From: Gymnothorax reevesii
Lineage: Eukaryota > Chordata > Actinopteri > Anguilliformes > Muraenidae
DNA length: 64,000 nt
Direction: 5' to 3'
Assembly (NCBI GenBank): GCA_029721435.1
Contig: CM056588.1
Coordinates: 40,981,930 to 41,045,929, forward strand
Of the stretch, positions 56,583 to 64,000 are shown one piece after another (positions within the stretch are counted from its first letter, which is position 1; every line of letters begins with the position of its first letter). The position numbers and the translations under genes are program-made. The notes beneath the pieces are model-generated. The model did not search any database. It had not been told where the DNA came from and saw only the letters and a list, made by a program, of their open reading frames with translations.

Positions 56583-57779
56583 CTGAATCTATTTTATGCT
56601 GCATTGTAATTAGTGCTGTAAATAGCTCAGTAGTCCAGATTTCAAATATTTTGTTTCTGTGATTTGATAGTGATTGATCAGATAAATATGTTATATTTCA
56701 AATAATTACAATGTTCCCCTTCATAAAAAAAACCTTATTTTAATTTGAAGTATTAATTTGGAATTATAGATGTATCCCTGCTATTCTAAGGCAGGTGAAT
56801 TCATACTGAAAGAGACTTCGCTAGTAGAGATAATTATTGAGGGACATTGGTCTGTTTAGGTTCTCGACGCCCCACGATCTCCCCTCAGTGCCCAGTGACC
56901 CGAGCGGGGTGGGGGGATGTAGGGAGTAACCTGACACCCCAAAATAGTTGGGAGGGGTTGGGGTGTTGGTCATGTGGGTGAAGATGTTTATTCCTTCTCT
57001 CAGCTGTTTCACACATGTTGCTGAAATGAGGGAGGCCTTGGTGCGACAGCTCTGCCTTGGCCTGTTTTTTTTACACACTGACACTTTAAATGAGGTGTGT
57101 TTCTTTAATTAAAGTGATGTAATCTTAGCACGTTTACCAGAAATGGTAAGAGCCAGAGTGTTGATGGACAGCCTGAAGGACGGTAACATGAGTCGGAAAT
57201 GCATATATAAACCTCAGAATGTATTCATAGTTCTACCTTTAGTTAAAATAATAAGTTATCACCCTGGCTGGAGCAATTTTCAGTAATTTTACTGCACTGG
57301 ACCATATGTCTCAGCATACAGACAGGGCCACTTTGTTGGACCCAGGCTACATGAAAACTACATTTACAAAACTACACGTGGTCCACCAATTGCAGAGCAT
57401 GTTACTAAGAACTCAAAAGGGCAATTCAAGCGGTGATTGGTGAATACCTTTTGTTTGTTTGGTTATGATGTTGTGAACGTGAGAGACCCTGGGAGTGTTG
57501 CCAGAAAGTATTCTCCAATCACTGGAGGCAATGTTGTTTCTTTAAAGAGCATAATCTGTGATCTGTAGTTCCTGTGTGAGAGGGATGATGATGTCATAGA
57601 CAGTGCTCACTGTTATTAGTGGAGTGTATGTGATGAGACGTAACATGCCTGTGCTATCCTGATTTTATTATATGTCTGCAGATTTTATTAGCCGTCTGCC
57701 CACCCCAACAAAGCAGGTGTGATACTGAGGGGGTGTGTTTTCCTCTCACGCACCGGGGGTCCCTAAAGGGGGCCAGACA

Positions 57780-58450
57780 GGGTTAGTTACACTCTCCTCT
57801 AAAAGAGGACAAGTGTTTTATGAAGAGAATTAGGAAAGGCCCAAAGTGGGGCAAAAGTGGGGAGGTGAAAGAACTCTGTGGCGTAATTATCCGAAAGTGA
57901 CGATAAGCCCCTTGGGTCGACCGTGGGGGGCTCAGAATACCCCTCACTGAATTGAGATTAATTACCTTCCCCCCTTTCCATCCTTCACCCCATATTCCAG
58001 ACAAACCCACACATCTCCCTGGTTACTCATTAGCTGTTAGGGTTTTACCGCTGTGAAATGCACGCCATAGCAGACCCATGCTTGCGTGCGGCGGCTCGCT
58101 AATGGCATCGCCATCACGCACAGCCGCTGGGCCTCCCGCATTTTTCAGATAGCTGGTATAGCGGCCCACAACAGATAGTCTATTATAAAAATAATTTTTG
58201 AACACCCTGTCTGCTAGCGGGCCGAAGTAATGGCAATTTGTGAAATGTAATTGTGGTCCGTTCGATGATTGATATTTGGGGAACCCAAACTTTTTTATGT
58301 CAGAGTACAAAGAAAGAGCGACACTCAAAAGTGACATGGTATAGATTTTACTTTGAGAAACAGACCACAAACAGCTATACATTGATTTGAAAAGGCTGTA
58401 TGTACAACCATTTCTGTACAATCCTATTTACAGTTAGCAAACATCTGCGT
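57780..58450. promoter_or_regulatory. Non-repetitive block, candidate conserved non-coding element
   Basis: Sequence free of simple repeats and recognised transposons, mixing GC-rich stretches with homeodomain-type words (GTAATTAT at 57894, GATTAATTACC at 57956, TGATTGAT at 58266). It holds an unrecognised 132-codon minus-strand open frame (58023-58421). Regulatory role is a guess from composition and position between two genes. Confidence 0.2.
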
Positions 58451-60305
58451 ACTACGCGATTAACAACATCGATTTGTATTTGGGATGAGGCCAGAATATC
58501 TTAATCATTTTCAGATTTCGTGGGGAGATGGGGGTGAGTGAGAGGGGGGTAGCTGTGGTATTTTTGGAATATTGGTCCTGTCATTAAAAAGGCTCTGGAG
58601 TTAAATACATAGGCCATGTTCCCCACAGAAGAGAATGCATGTGGACAGCCAGCCAGCCACAATCATCCGGCTAATGCTTCTCTCTGCTTTGCCTGATTAT
58701 CTGTCCCGTCCTACAAGCCCCAGACTATTGTCAGAAATATTTCATCCTAATCCCCCACAAGCCTTGTTTGTTTTCAGAACATGTAGACCACTATAACAGA
58801 TCTGAATGCTTTCATTATGGGGATGATGGGTGGCTCTCTCTGTATAAACACACTTGTTCTCCAAGCGCCACCTTGAAGCTCCTTTGCCGTCCAGCCTTCC
58901 TTCAATCAAGCCTTCTAGCACCAGTCTCCTCCAATAGCAAATGCCCTATGTGACCTTCACTGTTTTCACAAAATTCTGCTTCCTCTGGTAAAAACATGCT
59001 AATCCAACTCTCCCAGTAGGTGCACAGTCACGGTAACGGTGGTCCATCGGGCTCGTCCGAAGGGCGGCCATTTTCTTTTTCCAAGTGTGAAGTACTTCAC
59101 CGTGGGTTGTTGGCTTCTTTACATGAGCTACTCACTTATAAATTCTGAGGTTACTGAATGTCCTAGCTCTCTGTTCCCGTCACCTGCACATACAGTTCAC
59201 CTTTTTCTGCCAAACTACTGTTCCTCTATTTTCTCTTTCTCATTGGGTGTTTCCTAATGTATCCTCCTTTCTTCACACGTCTCGCCCGCTCATACTTCTG
59301 GCTCGGAGACGAGGTGGTTGTGGAAGAGAGGAGGACATGTTTTTGAGTATATGTAAATACCTGCTGTTTCTGTCTCTCTTTCTCCGGTCTCATTCCAATC
59401 ACCTATTTTTCACTTCGTTCTCTCCTTCCTTGCCTTTCTACCAGACATCGATGGAGTTCCGTCTTACCTGGTTAATGAACGCTGAAATTTTTGGAAATAC
59501 GTTTTTCGCTGGCTCCACTGAGGGGATAAAAGAAGTTTCCAGTCTGTTAAAGGAGTTGGAAAAAAGCAATTAGAGTTTTCCACAAAGTGACTTGAGCAAG
59601 GGATATTGAGAGCTTCTTTTCCAGAAGTTTTCCCAGGTGCATGACATATAGGTAAATGATTCACCTGTCAGTCTACCTCTCTCCCTCTACCACGCCTGTA
59701 ACGGATGAGGATGTACCGTTCGACTGATTCACATTTTTTTTGAACCCCTTCCTTGTCTTCTTGGTCTCCTCAATGGATGGATCAGAGGGCGAGAAAAGAT
59801 AGGAAGGCTGTGAAAGATAAGCGATTAGGAATGAGCCATCTTTCTCTGTCCTGTCTCTGTGTACCTCTGTTATTCCTCCTTCCATGACTCCTGCGATGTG
59901 ATCCTCATGACCACACCCCTCTGATAAGTGCAATCTCAATCACAACCGTCACAGTTTCCCCTAGCCATTAGAGGGCTTCCTGGCAAGAGAGGCATGTCAC
60001 ATCTTAGTCTGTGAAGTCCTCTGAACAAACTATTTTTGAGTTTCATTAACCCTTTCAATACTGAACACAGTAATGCAAATCAATTACCCATTGGATATAC
60101 AGTATATGTATTTTTTGCAACTATAATTCATAATTGGGCCAAATGTTACGGTTTCTGGATCTCGTATGTCCCAATCGGATATTGGGAAATCTTGTGGGAC
60201 GTATGTGTCCTGTAGTACTGAAATGTTTTTAAAATGGGGAATTCAACTTGTTGCTGGAATAAATTTAACCTCATGCATGTGAACAATATTGTAAAAAAAA
60301 AATTA

Positions 60306-60329
60306 CATATATATATATATATATATATA
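60306..60329. repeat. (TA)n microsatellite
   Basis: About 12 TA units after a poly-A stretch. Confidence 0.92.
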
Positions 60330-60775
60330 AAATTGCCTTCCCTCCTAATCAGAATCGGTCTCTAATCTGTGTATCTAGATACTGGGCCAAACTTCTGTCC
60401 GGCTGTTGGAGGCCATCATATGACGATCCACTTTCACCCCGTCCCACAACAGGCTGTAGATTCACAACGTTGCGCCATACTGGATGATTTTGGCAAAATA
60501 ATGCAACACTGCCCGCCCCCCACATACACCTGAAGGCCCATATTGTATATTGCAATGAGTGGTCTTCCATCATTTAAAATTTACTGATCTTTTGCAATTT
60601 TTTTTTAGAATCTGTTGATTAACGCAAATCTACGAGTCAGTATGACCAACAGGCTTCTAGTTGTGAGAAGTATACAAATTGTGTTTTAAATATTTTTGTG
60701 TTTAAAACATGGAAGACATTCTACCCACTAAGTGAGGACAAAAATGCTTGCAAAATTGTACAGGCACAGATGTTG

Positions 60776-60993
60776 CTTTACAGCAGGGGTGTCAAACTGA
60801 CCCGTTTATGGGCCAAGAGGCTGCAGGTCTTCAATCCTACCAAGCAGAAGCACACCTGAAAGCACTGATTTAATCAACTTATCTAGGCCCGCACAACTGA
60901 TTAGTTGCATCAGGTGCGCTTCTGCATTGTTGGAGTGAAAACCTGCAGCCTCTTGGCCCGTTTACGGGTCAGTTTGACACCCCTGCTTTACAG
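60776..60993. mobile_element. hAT MITE, 202 bp, with perfect 8-bp target duplication
   Basis: Element 60784-60985 starts CAGGGGTGTCAAACTGACCC and its right end reverse-complements to the same sequence. Terminal inverted repeats extend about 47 bp. The 8-bp direct repeat CTTTACAG flanks it on both sides (60776-60783 and 60986-60993), which is diagnostic for hAT transposition. Confidence 0.93.
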
Positions 60994-62164
60994 AAAGCTT
61001 TGAGATTAGGCCTTAGTTTTGTGGATTTTAAGAAGCACTATATTCTTTCCTGACCTATAGATTTGTATAAAATTAACGCAGATGCAGGGTCACATTGCAT
61101 GTAACTATTACAAAAACAAATTCCACAGGGACTTTCCATAAAAAATGAACACTATCTTCACTACTTTTCACTTGTTTTTTTCATTCACTGCTAAATCTAT
61201 AATGCCACACTTTATTTTCGTGCTATTCATGCCATACCACGTCTAAATGCTAAAATCCGAATACACTAAAGATTTAAAGTATCTAAATAATAAAATGCTT
61301 TTACATTTTCTTTATTGCCATGCTATTCAGCAGTCCTTTTTCAGCTGCAGATTGTTTTCAGAGAATTCACTGAAAAATCATTTTCATATTTTTTTATTTG
61401 TTCAGTTATACTTACCATTACAATTTTTATTTTTATTCATTTCTATTTTGTATTAGTCTGCCACTGGACTTTAGCTTGCATGAAAAGGCACTGGAACGTT
61501 CACTGTAATAGGTTTTGCATTCACTACCGCATTTCAAGCAGCCCCACATTGTTTGCATTAAACTATTTTTTCCACCGTTTTATGCTTCTCTGCTTCGGCA
61601 CCTTGTAGCATGTCACATGTTCCTCTACACAAGAAAAAACCTGGTCTATTTACTGTGCATTTACATTGACTGGCTGCAAAAAAAATCATTATTACTACGC
61701 ATTTCAAAACCTAAGTGTTTTAAAAGGCAACATGCTGTTGTCGTTATAGTGAATAGCTACACCTCCAAAAAGGGTAGTGTTGATTGGCCCTACAATTTAA
61801 ACCCACTAAGGGTTAATTTTGGGTTTAGCTGAATTTGTCAAATGCTACAGTGAAACATTAAAAACTAACATCTGCATTTTTAGCGAGTCAGAGTTTCATG
61901 AAAAATGCTGCTGGATCCAAACCAGAGTCACAAGATAAATTACTTGCTGAATATCACTGCTAGCCTTTCAGAGCTTTGGCCTCAAAGGCCTTTTTAGCGT
62001 AGGTTTCGATGACATTTTGATCTTCAGATAGGAGCGGGCTGAAAATAAAAACTCTCACCACCAAATTTTAAGATAAAACAAATTTACACTGGGTTATATA
62101 TTATTTGTTATTTTGAGTAGGTAGTGGCTTTTAATCTCGCTATTGGAGTGTTTGAAGCAGGATT

Positions 62165-62698
62165 TTAACCCTATCATGCCCCCTGTATCATATATGATAC
62201 ACCAAATTTGAAGGACTATGTCCACCTGGTAAGATGCAACACAACCACGACTGCTCACAGTATCATATTTGATACACAGTGCTGCCACCTGGAAGGAAGA
62301 AGTGAGATTACAGGAGTCTCTCCCCTAGTGACTCGAGGTAGTAGCTCCCATATGAATGGGAATTCATGAATTTCCTTGGACTTTGGCCGTGAAGTTTGGC
62401 ATTCCAAGGTAAATATTACACAAAAACTTATTCTTATACATGTTAAGGGATAGCTATAGATAGTAGAGAGCATATAAATAATTAGAAATTTCGAGTGTTG
62501 AGTTCTGGAGGGCAGCTGATTTTTGGCTGTATCAGATATGATACTCCTGGAGTACTCCTGTTCAGCAGTGTATATTTTGCTGTCACGAAACCTAATGATG
62601 AACAGTGGATCTGAATACTACCCTTCAATACTTTAAAAAATATTACTGGGTCATATTTTTCCTATAATGATGTCTGTGTCGGGGCATTATAGGGTTAA
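62165..62698. mobile_element. TTAA-flanked MITE with three internal palindromes, 526 bp
   Basis: TTAA at 62165-62168 and 62695-62698. Termini are CCCTATCATGCCCC and, reverse-complemented, CCCTATAATGCCCC. Inside are three 16-bp near-palindromes: GTATCATATATGATAC (62185), GTATCATATTTGATAC (62260) and GTATCAGATATGATAC (62529). A CCCT... terminus next to TTAA fits piggyBac. It ends about 200 bp from the prr33-like stop codon. Confidence 0.85.
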
Positions 62699-62897
62699 CC
62701 ATTCCTTAAAAATATGATGCCATTCTATTACCATTCTGCTTTGCTGAGGCTTATTAATACTTGTCAATATTATTTTTAATTGACAACTATGTCATTTGCA
62801 TAGATTTTTTTACCATCAAATATTAGTGTCTGTGATTGACCCCCTTTCATAAGTTTGAATTCAGTTTTCCTCATAGAAACTTTTCTTCCAGCCCAGT

Positions 62898-64000
62898 TCA
62901 GGCGGTTTTGGGGTTGGCGAACCCTTTGGCAATTCGGTTAAAATCTTTTGGCTCCTCGTCCTGTTGTTTGCGGTTTAGCAGCCCCATCCCAAACACTGTT
63001 GCAATTTTGGCTAGGGGCCTGGAGCAGGCCTCCTTCAGCTTCCTGGCGTCGAACCGCGGGCTGTAGAGGAGGATGGGCAAGCGGTGAGCAAACGAAGGGA
63101 CCTCCTTTGGTTGCTGCTCGCTCACCTCCTTCTTCTCTGCTTCGTTCTTGCTGGCATTGATCTGCTGCATTATCTTCTCCTTAGTGGAGAACATTTGGAA
63201 GAGCATGGCGTCCCACATCTTCGCGGCTCTTGGAGTGCCTTTGCTCTTCCTCCCTATCTGTACTCCGCCTGCTAACTGCTCGCTGCTGCTTTTCATTGCT
63301 TCGGTTTTGCTGTCATCAGCCTCTTTCTTCGACTCGATTTCTGTATCTGGGAACACGGGCTCCTCAGGCTCGACCACCATGTGCTTCTTAAGCTTTGTCC
63401 ACCCACTGATTTTTGACTTAAGTCCCTTTGCCTTTTGGAGTATCTTTGACTGGGATTCCGATTTAGCTGGCGGCTTCCCGTCCCCTTTTTTATTTTCCAC
63501 TGAAGTTGAGGCCACGGTTTCCGGGGTAATTTTCTCCTGGGCAACCTTTCCTTTTTTCTCCAATTTGTTGGGTTTCAGAGCCTTTTCTTCTGTTTTCAGA
63601 CTGGTTTTCAGTTGAGCTGGCGGCTGAATCACGCTTGTTGTGGTTTGAGAGTTTGCGATTACGGAGGCCTGAGGGGTCATGAGCAGTGAAACTTCAGTCC
63701 TGGGATGAGGTTTGGCTTTGATCGTTTCCTGCGCGGTTGGAGTGTGGGTGCTTGGCTCAATTTGCTTTTGCTTTGTCATAATTTTATCGCCACTTAAGAC
63801 CTCGACAGGAGTTCTGGCTCTGGAAGATGGAGATATTTGAGCTGATGTTTCTTTTGCTCTCTGCGTTTGTGTGGAAGGTCTACCTCCGAATGTCTTGGGT
63901 ACAGTTAGCATGTCAGAGAACTGTTCATCTAAGGCTTTTTCAGTCTCCATTTTTGGTACTCCAGATTCAACTGCTAAGCCTGTCTCTTTATCCGGTATTT
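62898..64000 (-). CDS. prr33: PRR33-like protein, 3' part (gene continues past the right edge)
   Basis: Open frame from the window edge to a TGA at 62898-62900. The 350-residue stretch from Met at 63950 is preceded in frame by 16 further open codons, so the start probably lies outside and this is a partial gene. The product is hydrophilic, rich in Lys, Ser, Thr, Pro and Gln, with no signal peptide or membrane span. Conserved-looking parts are [19 protein letters not shown] (about Met-relative residues 189-207), [18 protein letters not shown], and [15 protein letters not shown] near the C-terminus. I recognise it, with moderate confidence, as proline-rich protein 33, whose gene lies between LSP1 and TNNT3 in human 11p15.5, so the convergent position next to lsp1 fits. 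Molecular function is not established. The single long exon is typical of this type of gene. A minus-strand ATTAAA at 62775-62780 is a possible poly(A) signal. Confidence 0.62.
   Translation of the reverse strand, partial: IPDKETGLAVESGVPKMETEKALDEQFSDMLTVPKTFGGRPSTQTQRAKETSAQISPSSRARTPVEVLSGDKIMTKQKQIEPSTHTPTAQETIKAKPHPRTEVSLLMTPQASVIANSQTTTSVIQPPAQLKTSLKTEEKALKPNKLEKKGKVAQEKITPETVASTSVENKKGDGKPPAKSESQSKILQKAKGLKSKISGWTKLKKHMVVEPEEPVFPDTEIESKKEADDSKTEAMKSSSEQLAGGVQIGRKSKGTPRAAKMWDAMLFQMFSTKEKIMQQINASKNEAEKKEVSEQQPKEVPSFAHRLPILLYSPRFDARKLKEACSRPLAKIATVFGMGLLNRKQQDEEPKDFNRIAKGFANPKTA

Larger units (their letters stand above)
54982..62897. other. Intergenic region between lsp1 and the prr33-like gene
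   Basis: Holds a CACTGC-family MITE (55101-55407), a CA repeat, a SINE-like repeat (56095-56582), a non-repetitive block (57780-58450), a TA repeat, an hAT MITE (60784-60985) and a TTAA MITE (62165-62698). The remaining parts (56600-57780, 58450-60300, 61000-62160) show no supported exon. Confidence 0.65.

Noticed and set aside
60049..60230. TTAACCCTTTCAATACTGAAC as a MITE left end
   Set aside because: No convincing matching right end with TTAA; only a weak GTACTGAAATG echo near 60213.
1..64000. CRISPR arrays, operons, prophage or bacterial defence systems
   Set aside because: The window is intron-rich vertebrate DNA; the tandem arrays present are diverged minisatellites and microsatellites without spacer-like unique segments.

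Overview
This window is vertebrate nuclear DNA, almost certainly from a ray-finned (teleost) fish. The genes have small, widely spaced exons with GT-AG introns. CA/GT microsatellites are dense, and the interspersed repeats are typical of teleosts: hAT and TTAA-target MITEs, Tc1/mariner remnants, a CR1/L2/Rex-like LINE and tRNA-headed SINE-like repeats. Nothing prokaryotic is present, and no operons, CRISPR arrays or ribosome binding sites were seen.

Main gene. One gene runs left to right from about 15.1 kb to 55.0 kb. I assembled 12 exons (plus one optional 42-nt exon) by joining AG/GT boundaries whose phases all agree. They give one 1,743-nt reading frame (580 residues). The N-terminus (MSSAIVRRNSSKEG...TAQRSIEDAEEIERERRRRARE), the EDEGFSDW motif, ITERTESLNRSLKKSNS and the C-terminal SGKRYKFVVTGHGKYEK identify lymphocyte-specific protein 1 (lsp1), an F-actin-binding phosphoprotein related to caldesmon. 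The fish protein also carries a long charged helix and a caldesmon-like actin/calmodulin-region motif (GLKVGVADLITQW) that, from memory, are lacking in mammalian LSP1.

Second gene. At the right edge, on the minus strand and convergent with lsp1, is the 3' part of a Lys/Ser/Pro-rich protein that resembles PRR33. PRR33 neighbours LSP1 in mammals, so the synteny fits. Its 5' end lies outside the window.

Layout. 1-14.5 kb: intergenic DNA with MITEs, a foldback hAT element, SINE-like repeats and a large degenerate 30-bp minisatellite. 14.5-15.1 kb: a second minisatellite, GA-rich DNA and the presumed lsp1 promoter/5' UTR. 15.1-55.0 kb: lsp1, with a 10.4-kb first intron and a 7.6-kb fourth intron. 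Intron 4 holds a 2.85-kb TTAA-flanked element and a possible alternative first exon. 55-62.9 kb: repeat-rich intergenic DNA with a non-repetitive block near 58 kb that could be regulatory. 62.9-64 kb: prr33-like coding sequence.

I see no novel multi-gene system. The most interesting points are the caldesmon/LSP1 hybrid structure, a possible alternative lsp1 start, a 42-bp tandem duplication that carries a splice donor, a MITE that may supply the lsp1 poly(A) signal, a nested transposon, and several well-delimited MITEs. Family names for genes and repeats come from recalled similarity, not from database searches.
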